Below, piece after piece: positions 1-6,113 of a stretch of 18,213 nucleotides of DNA (positions within the stretch are counted from its first letter, which is position 1; each line of letters starts with the position of its first letter). Under the pieces are notes generated by a model. That model was not told where the DNA came from. It worked only from the letters and a program-made list of their open reading frames with translations, and did no database searches. The stretch is from positions 1-18,213 of the forward strand of contig JAAZOW010000161.1 of the NCBI GenBank assembly GCA_012797575.1, in the 5' to 3' direction. The translations under genes were made by a program, and so were the position numbers. Origin of the DNA: Methanomicrobiales archaeon. GTDB lineage: Archaea; Halobacteriota; Methanomicrobia; Methanomicrobiales; Methanoculleaceae.

Positions 1-260
1 GGGTACGGCCCCCCCGGGTATCGCCCCGACTGCTACTGCCCCTCGGCATTCCGCGTGATTGTTGGCGTATCCACTCTCACACGTCAAAATCTTTGAAGAT
101 ACGGTGATGCGACGCACTACCGGGGCGAATTAGCCATCGGAGATCGTCGCGCAGAAGATCGATCTCATCGCGGAGCTTACCCTTGAGCGTTACTCAAGAA
201 CCCCGGCCATCTCCCCGATAAAAGCCTCTGCAGCCCGTTCTTCTCAGATAATCTGTGGCA
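1..260. other. Start region without a convincing gene
   Basis: No ORF here has a start, ribosome binding site and family resemblance together. On the + strand, one frame reads plausibly from about 59 to a TAG at 131-133. The same frame then continues from 134 to a TAA at 284-286, with codon use like a real gene around 143-200 (residues IVAQKIDLIAELTLERYSR). This could be a decayed gene or chance. Position 1 may lie in the tail of a gene outside the window, but the three + frames all stop within about 110 bases and none is recognisable. Confidence 0.4.
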
Positions 261-263
261 ACA

Positions 264-271
264 TATATATA
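264..271 (+). promoter_or_regulatory. TATA box for the 313-1132 membrane-protein genes
   Basis: TATATATA followed by GGGAG lies about 45 bases before the GTG at 313. Archaeal transcription normally starts about 25 bases downstream of TATA, which puts the start near 293 with a leader of about 20 bases. That leader contains the AGGTGA ribosome binding site at 301-306. The same ATATATAGGG form recurs before the gene at 3947. Confidence 0.65.
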
Positions 272-312
272 GGGAGCATTCCATAACAGGGAACTGAACG
301 AGGTGATTTTTT

Positions 313-903
313 GTGGTAAATCGTGAACAGTTACTCGCTGAGTCCAGGCGAGAGATATATGACAGCGTTCCAAAGATTATCATCGGGATCGCCATCGCGT
401 TTCTCATATGGCTCTTTGGTGTGCTCATCTTCCTCCCGCTTGCAAGAATGCTCGGGGATCCGTTCCTCTTCGGTCTGATAGGCTTTGCCAGCCTGATATC
501 AGGGATAATCCTCATCGCACTCGTGATCATCTTCTTCGGTATCTTCAAGGAGGTCCTTGACGTCACCGACGCATTTGCAGGGTACGCTGCAGCAGCGTAT
601 TCCCGAAGCGAGACATCGGATGAGAAGGTGGAACGCTACCGGGGGGCATTCCGAGGCATCGCATACGTACTCGTTGCAGTCTTTGCCTTCCTGTTCTTCC
701 TGCCGTTCCTCGCAGGTATCATCCCGGTTCTTGCAGGCATCGTGCTGGTCATCCTGGTTCTCTGGGCAATCCTTGTCCTCTTCAGGGCTGGTAAGCTCTT
801 TTCCGGAGAGATCGAGCAGTGGGCCGCGAGCTTCACCCAGAAGGTTGAGACGCGGCGGCAGGAGATAGCCTCAGAGGAACAGAACGAGTACAGCTACGAG
901 TAG
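313..903 (+). CDS. Multi-pass membrane protein of unknown function
   Basis: I do not recognise this 196-residue protein. A GTG start is chosen because AGGTGA (301-306), which fits the archaeal 16S rRNA tail, sits six bases upstream and the TATA box lies just before it. Four hydrophobic segments are visible at about residues 20-45, 52-80, 113-135 and 137-157. A short charged N-terminus precedes them, a charged loop (about 95-110, rich in E, D, K and R) splits them into two pairs, and the C-terminus (about 165-196) is acidic and cytoplasm-like. This suggests an internal duplication of a two-helix unit, though I could not align the halves. The gene sits four bases before the next small membrane protein and is probably co-transcribed with it. 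No catalytic motif is seen. Confidence 0.75.
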   Translation: MVNREQLLAESRREIYDSVPKIIIGIAIAFLIWLFGVLIFLPLARMLGDPFLFGLIGFASLISGIILIALVIIFFGIFKEVLDVTDAFAGYAAAAYSRSETSDEKVERYRGAFRGIAYVLVAVFAFLFFLPFLAGIIPVLAGIVLVILVLWAILVLFRAGKLFSGEIEQWAASFTQKVETRRQEIASEEQNEYSYE

Positions 904-907
904 ATCC

Positions 908-1132
908 ATGAGGAAGATCTCAATTTACCTCATTTTTACGGTGATATGGGTGCTCGCCGCCGTGGCGGTTGCCACATTTCCCGACATCATGATCCCGGTC
1001 GCCGAGACGCTCACGCTCACCCTCTACGAAGCGATTGCGCTCTTTCTCATCCTGATGGTCGTGCTGACCATGATCTTCCTTGCGCTCATTGGCTGGGAAG
1101 TCGGCCGCTTCGTGGCAGAACACCTCTCGTAG
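908..1132 (+). CDS. Small two-helix membrane protein, unknown function
   Basis: A 74-residue ORF starts with ATG four bases after the stop of the previous gene. It lacks a strong ribosome binding site of its own, so it is probably translated by coupling. Two hydrophobic segments are visible (about residues 5-24 and 38-66), separated by a short proline-containing stretch (FPDIMIPV). Hydrophobicity and codon use look genuine and the antisense ORF is poor. I do not recognise a family. Its position suggests it works with the preceding four-helix protein, for example as a partner subunit, but nothing in the sequence proves that. Confidence 0.65.
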   Translation: MRKISIYLIFTVIWVLAAVAVATFPDIMIPVAETLTLTLYEAIALFLILMVVLTMIFLALIGWEVGRFVAEHLS

Positions 1133-1174
1133 GCGGTATACTTCCGCTGGCTGGCGCAGTGCGGCATGCTCCCC

Positions 1175-1182
1175 CTTTATGT
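1175..1182 (+). promoter_or_regulatory. Possible TATA box for the 1275-2426 flavoprotein
   Basis: CTTTATGT lies in the 140-base gap after the small membrane protein. A start of transcription about 25 bases on would fall near 1205, just before the ATG at 1210 of the upstream mini-ORF, making that ORF nearly leaderless. The match to a TATA box is only moderate. Confidence 0.35.
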
Positions 1183-1209
1183 CTACCGTGACCCACTACT
1201 AGTCAACAA

Positions 1210-1278
1210 ATGGGTTTCTGGCCGCCTGAGAAGCAGGAGGCGATCCGACCCGTATCTCTGCGAGGCATGGTAGTCTGA
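1210..1278 (+). CDS. 22-codon upstream ORF ending in a CTGA overlap
   Basis: ATG at 1210 opens a 22-codon frame that ends with TGA at 1276-1278. The stop overlaps the CTG (1275-1277) that is the best start of the downstream flavoprotein, giving CTGA. This mirrors the ATGA and GTGA overlaps used throughout the minus-strand operon in this window. A near-perfect ribosome binding sequence, GGAGGCGATC (1236-1245), lies inside the mini-ORF but 29 bases from the CTG. It may be a leader peptide that couples translation. Alternatively it may be the true N-terminus of the flavoprotein, separated by a one-base deletion or sequencing error. Confidence 0.35.
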   Translation: MGFWPPEKQEAIRPVSLRGMVV

Positions 1279-2426
1279 CATGGGATGTTGTCGTTGTAGG
1301 TGCAGGCCCCTCCGGGAGTGCTGCTGCCCGGGCATGCGCAGAAGGGGGGCTCTCGACGCTCTGTATCGAGGAACACGGAACGATCGGCTATCCGGTACAG
1401 TGCGCAGGACTCCTCTCCACATCCGCGTTTGAGGAATGCGGCGTCTCAGGGGAGTCAATCCAGAACGAGGTGAGTGGCGCCAGAATGGTCTCCGATCTCG
1501 GGGGCGAACTCCTCTTTGACGCCGGGGTCACAAAGGCCCACGTCGTGGATCGGTGCCGCCTCGACCGAGAGATGGCGCAGAGAGCGGCGGATGCTGGAGC
1601 CGAGTTCCTCCTCAAGACCAGCGTATCAGGCATACAGGGCTCTACCCTCCTGACCCGGGGCATCCGGGGGCGTGAGGAGATCCCCTTCCGGCTCGTCATA
1701 GCCGCAGATGGACCGAGGAGCTCCATTGCCCGGATGCTCGGTCTCCGCCGCCCGGAGATCTATCTTGGCGGGGTGCAGGCCGAGGTGCCGTGCCGGGTTG
1801 ACCCCCGCTACGTGGAGCTGCATCCCAATGCCTCGCCCGACTTCTTCGGGTGGGTGATCCCGATCTCGGCGACCAGGGCACGCATCGGCCTCTGCGCAAA
1901 GGAACATGCAAAGGAGCATCTCGATCGATTCGTCGCACGGTATGGCGGAAGCTGCACCCACCTCGTCAGTGGAGTCATCCCGCTCGGTGTCATGCCCCGG
2001 ACATACGGCCACCGCGTGCTCTTTGTCGGCGACGCAGCAGGTTTCCCCAAACCCACGTCGGGCGGTGGCATATACACCGGTATTCGGTCGGCAAAGCATG
2101 CGGCCGAGGTTGCAGTGGCCTGCTGCGCACGCAGAGAGTTCGACGATGCCAGCCTCCAGGATTACGAACGGCTCTGGAGGGAAGACTTCGGGAGAGAGCT
2201 CGATATCGGACTAAAGATGCTCCGGGTGCGGCAGAAGATGACGCCCGAAGAGATCGATCGCCTCTGCCGGATCTTAAATGACCCCGATCTCATCGAGACG
2301 ATCGTAGAACACGGCGACATGGACCGGCCGGGCGCCCTGATCAAGAAGCTCGCCCTGAAACCTGCCCTGATCCGGGGCATGGGCATGCTATTTGCATCAA
2401 AGATACGCCAGATCCTCAAAGGATGA
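1275..2426 (+). CDS. Geranylgeranyl-reductase-family FAD protein (CTG start)
   Basis: This 383-residue flavoprotein belongs to the archaeal geranylgeranyl reductase group. These enzymes use FAD to saturate isoprenoid chains of archaeal membrane lipids. The N-terminal GAGPSGS dinucleotide-binding motif is at residues 9-15, the family CAG motif at 43-45, an AADGPRS stretch near 143-149, and the second FAD motif GDAAG at 252-256, followed by a glycine-rich stretch. The length fits the family. The frame is open only from 1230 and contains no ATG, GTG or TTG before the GxGxxG motif; the first in-frame GTG (1470) would remove that motif. CTG at 1275 gives exactly the usual short N-terminus (TWDVVVVGAG), with a weak GAGG nine bases upstream. 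Methanogens carry several paralogues, so lipid hydrogenation is likely but the exact substrate is not certain. Confidence 0.85.
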   Translation: MTWDVVVVGAGPSGSAAARACAEGGLSTLCIEEHGTIGYPVQCAGLLSTSAFEECGVSGESIQNEVSGARMVSDLGGELLFDAGVTKAHVVDRCRLDREMAQRAADAGAEFLLKTSVSGIQGSTLLTRGIRGREEIPFRLVIAADGPRSSIARMLGLRRPEIYLGGVQAEVPCRVDPRYVELHPNASPDFFGWVIPISATRARIGLCAKEHAKEHLDRFVARYGGSCTHLVSGVIPLGVMPRTYGHRVLFVGDAAGFPKPTSGGGIYTGIRSAKHAAEVAVACCARREFDDASLQDYERLWREDFGRELDIGLKMLRVRQKMTPEEIDRLCRILNDPDLIETIVEHGDMDRPGALIKKLALKPALIRGMGMLFASKIRQILKG

Positions 2427-2469
2427 GTGGACGTTCGCACTGACCTGATGAAGTGCCCATGGCCGCCAG

Positions 2470-2496
2470 GGGGGGGCAAACGGCGCCTGCCCACCC
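2470..2496. terminator. GC-rich hairpin between convergent genes
   Basis: GGGGGGGCA (2470-2478) pairs with TGCCCACCC (2488-2496) over nine positions with one mismatch, around a nine-base loop. GGCC at 2461-2464 and 2497-2500 can extend it. It occupies the 92-base gap between two convergent genes and could end or protect transcripts from both sides. There is no clear T tract next to it, so its role as a terminator is inferred from position. Confidence 0.45.
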
Positions 2497-2518
2497 GGCC
2501 AATCCAGAACGATCGAGA

Positions 2519-3748
2519 TCAAGTAGATCTCCCGGCCTCCCGCAGCCGGAAATCCGGTTCGAATGCACCGATCAGGTCCAGATAGTGTTCGATGGTGCGG
2601 GTGAAGAGGAAGCGCTCCCGCACGGTCTCATGGGCCGCCTGTCCGAGCCGCTCACGCAGGTCAGGATCACGGAGAAGCTCGACGATCTTCTCCGCCGCTT
2701 CATCCACGGAGGAGACTAAAAACCCATTCACACCGTCCTGTATCTGGTAACGGATACCGACGGCGTTTCCTCCGATCACCGCTGCCCCTTTCCACATCGC
2801 CTCCGAGACGGTCATGCCAAACCCCTCCCTGAGGGATTTCTGGAGGACGACCGCCGCCCGGCGCTGGAGCGCGTTCACCAACGAACCGTCCTGGACACTG
2901 AGGATGATCACCCGTTCGCTCCGGTGAGAGAGGAGCGAGCGGTAGACCTCCGCGCCCTCGGGATCGTCGGTCGCCACATTCCCGACAAGGACCAGGGTGC
3001 ACTCCTCCTCCTTCTGCGCCTTCTCGAACGCCTGGATGACTCCTTCGGGATCCTTCCAACGATCAAACCGGGAGATCTGCACGACCAGAGGGAGATCAGT
3101 CGGGATATCATAGGTTTCGAGACGCTCATCGATGGCACTTTCCGGGAGCTCCCGGTTCACGATCGAGAAAGGATCGAGGGCGGGCGTGAAGAAGACCTGC
3201 GGTGTTACAAGGTTCTGGCGATACTCACTACAGGAGAGGATGACAGCGTCATACTGCTCGACGAAGGGAACAAAATAGTTCCAGACATCAGGGTTCGGCG
3301 TAGTGAGGTCTATGTGGCAGCGCCATACCCAGGGACATTTCTTCCGGTAATGGGTGATCAGGGGGAGCGGTTGCGGATCGTGGACGAAGATCATATCATG
3401 GTTGAGATGATTCCTGATGGCATTCTCGTGGACGACCTGCTCATAGATCGCCTTCTTTTGGTCGGTCATACTGATATCAGCCCCCTGGAGGGCGTTATGG
3501 AACCTCTTTGTCACGTTGAAGTAGTCGGGCGGGCCGTGGACAACCCGCCACCCGGTCCGTATACCCAGATTGTTCATGAGAAGTGTCAGGGATGCAAGGA
3601 GCTGGGAAACACCCCCGCCGTAGTACGTGGAGTTCACATGAAGGATATGCATATCCCGGAGCGGTCGCGCCTTTGCTTCGATGCGACGTATCGTCTCTTT
3701 CCCTACGTATCGCTCATATGCCCTTATGCCGTAATCTAGATTCATCAT
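2519..3748 (-). CDS. treT: GT4 glycosyltransferase, trehalose synthase (TreT) type
   Basis: A 409-residue GT-B fold glycosyltransferase. It resembles TreT, which makes trehalose from a nucleotide-diphosphate glucose and free glucose. Seen in order: an N-terminal HVNSTYYGGGV nucleotide-binding loop (about 38-47), HDPQPLPL (123-130), RCHIDLTTPN (143-152) and the GT4 E-x7-E motif within REGFGMTVSE (E308 and E316). These are the hallmarks of the TreT-like branch. ATG-ATG opens the gene. GGTGGT lies immediately upstream and leaves one base to the first ATG and four to the second (3745), so the second may be used. The gene stands alone, divergent from the flavoprotein at 3947. Trehalose would serve as a compatible solute, but a related sugar acceptor is possible. 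Confidence 0.85.
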   Translation of the reverse strand: MMNLDYGIRAYERYVGKETIRRIEAKARPLRDMHILHVNSTYYGGGVSQLLASLTLLMNNLGIRTGWRVVHGPPDYFNVTKRFHNALQGADISMTDQKKAIYEQVVHENAIRNHLNHDMIFVHDPQPLPLITHYRKKCPWVWRCHIDLTTPNPDVWNYFVPFVEQYDAVILSCSEYRQNLVTPQVFFTPALDPFSIVNRELPESAIDERLETYDIPTDLPLVVQISRFDRWKDPEGVIQAFEKAQKEEECTLVLVGNVATDDPEGAEVYRSLLSHRSERVIILSVQDGSLVNALQRRAAVVLQKSLREGFGMTVSEAMWKGAAVIGGNAVGIRYQIQDGVNGFLVSSVDEAAEKIVELLRDPDLRERLGQAAHETVRERFLFTRTIEHYLDLIGAFEPDFRLREAGRST

Positions 3749-3804
3749 ACCACCATGTTGTTGGCCGCCAGGCTCTGACGTGCTGGTGCATTGATCACGA
3801 CCTC

Positions 3805-3812
3805 CTTATTAT
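3805..3812 (-). promoter_or_regulatory. Possible TATA box for the treT-like gene
   Basis: On the minus strand this reads ATAATAAG, about 60 bases before the treT-like start, giving a leader of about 35 bases. The stronger TATATA at 3868-3875 is nearly symmetrical and could also fire towards this gene with a leader of about 100 bases. A choice cannot be made from sequence alone. Confidence 0.3.
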
Positions 3813-3867
3813 GGGTAGCGGCAGATCCCCACAACCTGAAACCTCATGCCCAACCCTGCACAAACCC

Positions 3868-3875
3868 ATATATAG
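3868..3875 (+). promoter_or_regulatory. TATA box for the Rieske flavoprotein
   Basis: ATATATAG followed by GG matches the promoter at 264-271. The predicted transcription start is near 3897, leaving a leader of about 50 bases that carries the GGAGGCGA ribosome binding site at 3933-3940. The gene's reading frame happens to be open upstream through this box, so longer starts (for example ATG at 3791) would lie outside the transcript and are rejected. Confidence 0.6.
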
Positions 3876-3946
3876 GGCCTGGGCACCTCTTCGCCGTAGG
3901 TGCGCCCAGGAGGCCCCCGGGCGATACCATGCGGAGGCGAAAGAGG

Positions 3947-5491
3947 ATGGAAACATCGGCGTGCAACGACGATCTGCCAGGAGTGGCGGAGTCGTACTGG
4001 GTGGCTACTTCTCAAGAGACTGAATTTCCACCCCTTGCCGGGGATGGGCAGATTGATGTCACGGTGATCGGCGGCGGGATCGCAGGGATCACTACGGCGT
4101 TTCTGTTGAAACGAGCTGGGTTGAGCGTTGCCCTCCTCGATGCTAGCCGGATAGTCAACGGCGCGACCGGTTACACGACGGCGAAGATCACCTCACTCCA
4201 CCGGCTCATCTACGCAGACCTCATCGACCGGTTCGGAAGCAGAAGGGCACAACAGTATGCCGATGCGAACCAGGCAGCGATCGAGATGATCGCATCACTC
4301 GTCCGGGAGTACAACATCCCGTGTGACTTTGAACGCAAATCCGCCTACACCTACGCGGAATCGGAAGAATCCCGCAGTCATGTTGCAGCCGAGGCGGATG
4401 CGGCCCGGAGCCTCGGTCTCCCGGTAGCGTTCACCGATGACATCCCCCTGCCGGGCAAAACCACCGGAGCGGTCGTTCTGGAAGGTCAGGCACAGTTTCA
4501 CCCGCGAAACTACCTCCTCCTGCTTGCGGCACATCTCCCCGGAGAAGGGAGTTACCTCTTCGAGATGACCCGCGCGGAGGCCATCGAGGAGCAGGGTGAC
4601 AGGGTGCTGGTCAGGACCGACCGTGGTTCACTCGCTTCCGACCACGTGGTTCTTGCCACGCACTACCCCATCTACGATCGTCCGGGATCCTATTTTGCGC
4701 GGATGCAGGCATCACGCTCCTATGCCCTCGGGCTCAGGATCGATGATCCCTTCCCGGACGGAGTCTTCATCAACGCCGATGGAGATGTCCATTCCTGGCG
4801 GTCACAACCAACGAACGACGGCGAGCTGGTCATCGTCACCGGGGAGGATCATGACACCGGGAGGGTGACCGATACGCAGGCACGCTATCGCCGGCTCGAA
4901 GGGTATGCACAGTCGGTCTACCCGGAGCTGATCGTCGACTACCACTGGTCGGCACAGGATTACATCACGCCTGACCGCGTCCCCTACATCGGGCCGCTCG
5001 CCCGGGGACATGACCGCGTCTTCGTCGCAACAGGCTTCGGAAAATGGGGGATGACGGCTGGAACCGTGGCAGGGATGATCCTTGCGGATCAGATCCAGGG
5101 CCGGCAAAACCCCTGGGCAGAGGTTTTTGATCCTGCGCGCTTTGAAGATGAACCCAAGTACCCGGATCGGGTGCAGGAAGCCCTCAAGGCGGCCGGGGGG
5201 ACGATCGAGGTCGATGCCGCCTGGTTTGAACGAGAGGTTGCGGCGATACCGCTCCGGGAGGGAAAGATCATCGGGACTGGCGGGCAGAGGGTGGCGGTTT
5301 ATCGCGATGGGCATGGCGCTCTCCATACGCTGGACCCGACCTGCATGCATATGGCCTGCACAGTCGTCTGGAACAATGCAGAAAAATCCTGGGATTGCCC
5401 CTGCCACGGTTCCCGTTACGACGCTTATGGGCGGGTGATCGAGAGCCCGACGGTGAGGGATCTTAAGAAGAAGAAGGTCATGCGAAAGTGA
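3947..5491 (+). CDS. FAD-dependent (DAO-type) oxidoreductase with C-terminal Rieske domain
   Basis: A 514-residue two-domain protein. The N-terminal part is a DAO/glycine-oxidase-like flavin domain with GGGIAG at 42-47 and a GATGYTTAK segment shortly after. Near residue 370 there is a typical second flavin-contact region (PYIGPL, then ATGFGKWGMT). The last 75 or so residues form a Rieske [2Fe-2S] domain: C466-x-H468 and C484-x2-H487 are the cluster ligands. C471 and C486 match the pair that forms a disulfide in bc1-type Rieske proteins. Start: ATG at 3947 has GGAGGCGA six bases upstream. No signal peptide is visible, so it is probably cytoplasmic. Similar fusions exist in bacteria and archaea, but the amine or amino-acid substrate is unknown. 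It has its own promoter and no operon partner. Confidence 0.85.
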   Translation: METSACNDDLPGVAESYWVATSQETEFPPLAGDGQIDVTVIGGGIAGITTAFLLKRAGLSVALLDASRIVNGATGYTTAKITSLHRLIYADLIDRFGSRRAQQYADANQAAIEMIASLVREYNIPCDFERKSAYTYAESEESRSHVAAEADAARSLGLPVAFTDDIPLPGKTTGAVVLEGQAQFHPRNYLLLLAAHLPGEGSYLFEMTRAEAIEEQGDRVLVRTDRGSLASDHVVLATHYPIYDRPGSYFARMQASRSYALGLRIDDPFPDGVFINADGDVHSWRSQPTNDGELVIVTGEDHDTGRVTDTQARYRRLEGYAQSVYPELIVDYHWSAQDYITPDRVPYIGPLARGHDRVFVATGFGKWGMTAGTVAGMILADQIQGRQNPWAEVFDPARFEDEPKYPDRVQEALKAAGGTIEVDAAWFEREVAAIPLREGKIIGTGGQRVAVYRDGHGALHTLDPTCMHMACTVVWNNAEKSWDCPCHGSRYDAYGRVIESPTVRDLKKKKVMRK

Positions 5492-5582
5492 GGGAGAACA
5501 ACCGCACATGGATCTTTCTCTGGACGCTACACCCACACGCAGAATGGGCGGCCCGGCAAGGTCCAATCGGGGCGGCGGGAAC

Positions 5583-5615
5583 CATCGCGATGTAGCGCTG
5601 ATCTCCGGCATCAGC
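5583..5615. repeat. 10-bp palindrome and adjacent stem-loop
   Basis: CATCGCGATG at 5583-5592 is a perfect palindrome. Directly after it, GCTGAT (5597-5602) and ATCAGC (5610-5615) form a perfect 6-bp stem with a seven-base loop. The pair lies in the 205-base gap after the flavoprotein and about 50 bases upstream of the next TATA box. It could be an operator or the end of the upstream transcript. A 62-codon ORF across this gap (5508-5696) runs through the TATA box and has no ribosome binding site, so I do not call it. Confidence 0.35.
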
Positions 5616-5664
5616 CTCACCGTACCCGGTTCCAGGCAAACCCGGCGGGATACAGGAAAGATAC

Positions 5665-5672
5665 CTATATAT
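5665..5672 (+). promoter_or_regulatory. TATA box for a leaderless DUF1922-like gene
   Basis: CTATATAT is centred about 29 bases before the ATG at 5697. Archaeal initiation 25-30 bases after TATA would start the transcript at or next to the A of the ATG. No ribosome binding site is present, which agrees with a leaderless mRNA. Confidence 0.6.
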
Positions 5673-5696
5673 TCAGCCGGCCGCACATTCCCATAG

Positions 5697-5963
5697 ATGT
5701 ACCTTGTCATCCGCTGTCCGGGCTGCAAGACCTTCATCTATGTGGACCGCTACCAGCGCTGGAGGCTCTGCCCGACCTGCGGAGAGGCGATCAATGTCGC
5801 GAAGGCACCTATCTACCTGGACACAGATGACTTCCTGGACGCAGAATGTGTCGTGAAGCAGCTAGAGTCCTACCTGCATCGCACCGGGAAGGATGACCTG
5901 ACGGAGAGCGACATCCAGAAGTTGCGGGCCCAGTACGTCCGGTGGGTGAAAAATCGGGTCTGA
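5697..5963 (+). CDS. DUF1922-like small zinc-ribbon protein
   Basis: An 88-residue protein with two CxxC knuckles, C7-x2-C10 and C25-x2-C28, expected to bind one zinc. The opening MYLVIRCPGC, the NV.K.P turn after the second knuckle and the following DDF...E..V..L helix resemble what I recall of the archaeal DUF1922 family, known from a Methanothermobacter protein of solved structure and unknown role. The C-terminal 25 residues (charged, helical) appear to be an extension. The start is fixed by the TATA spacing (leaderless). Its TGA stop directly abuts, without a single base between, the stop of the minus-strand zinc-ribbon gene. Function is unknown; nucleic-acid or protein binding is typical for zinc ribbons. 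Confidence 0.8.
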   Translation: MYLVIRCPGCKTFIYVDRYQRWRLCPTCGEAINVAKAPIYLDTDDFLDAECVVKQLESYLHRTGKDDLTESDIQKLRAQYVRWVKNRV

Positions 5964-6113
5964 TCACCAGAGGCGCCCACAACCGGGGCAGAGGATACTC
6001 ACCCTTCTTCCACAGTGCGGACAGTAAAGGCCCGTACGTTCGTTGCTTGATAGCGGTCTCCCGCACCTCTTACAGTGAATCGGGGCCTCAAACCCACACT
6101 CGTGCCTGACCAT
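5964..6113 (-). CDS. 49-residue double zinc-ribbon protein, last gene of the eha-fwd operon
   Basis: This gene is short and easy to miss. ATG at 6113 overlaps the fwdC stop by one base (TGATG), so translation is coupled. The 49 residues hold seven cysteines: C6, then C14-x2-C17, C31-x2-C34 and C42-x2-C45. The pairs are spaced like zinc knuckles (CKRCG, CPHCG, CPGCG), enough for one or two zinc ions. Apart from the knuckles it is basic (nine arginines). It has no membrane segment. Being the last gene of the hydrogenase/Fwd run, it may help assemble or stabilise the Fwd complex, or act as a regulator; that is inference from position only. The stop (5964-5966) abuts the convergent DUF1922-like gene. 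I do not recognise a named family. Confidence 0.75.
   Translation of the reverse strand: MVRHECGFEAPIHCKRCGRPLSSNERTGLYCPHCGRRVSILCPGCGRLW

Noticed and set aside
2549..2570. GGTTCGAAT, like the T-loop of a tRNA
   Set aside because: It lies within the conserved reading frame of the treT-like gene and no acceptor or anticodon stems can be formed around it.
2924..3739. 271-codon ORF on the + strand opposite the treT-like gene
   Set aside because: It is fully antisense to a gene with clear GT4 motifs. It has no ribosome binding site or recognisable domain, and long antisense frames are common in GC-rich DNA.
3791..3946. N-terminal extension of the Rieske flavoprotein from an upstream ATG
   Set aside because: It would begin upstream of the TATA box, and the ATG at 3947 has an excellent ribosome binding site and gives the normal domain start.
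5508..5696. 62-codon ORF in the gap before the DUF1922-like gene
   Set aside because: It has no ribosome binding site, runs through the TATA box, and has a low-complexity composition with no recognised domain.
4802..5737. 311-codon minus-strand ORF opposite the Rieske flavoprotein
   Set aside because: It covers the Rieske motif region in antisense, crosses the next gene's TATA box, and its translation is proline- and arginine-rich with no family features.
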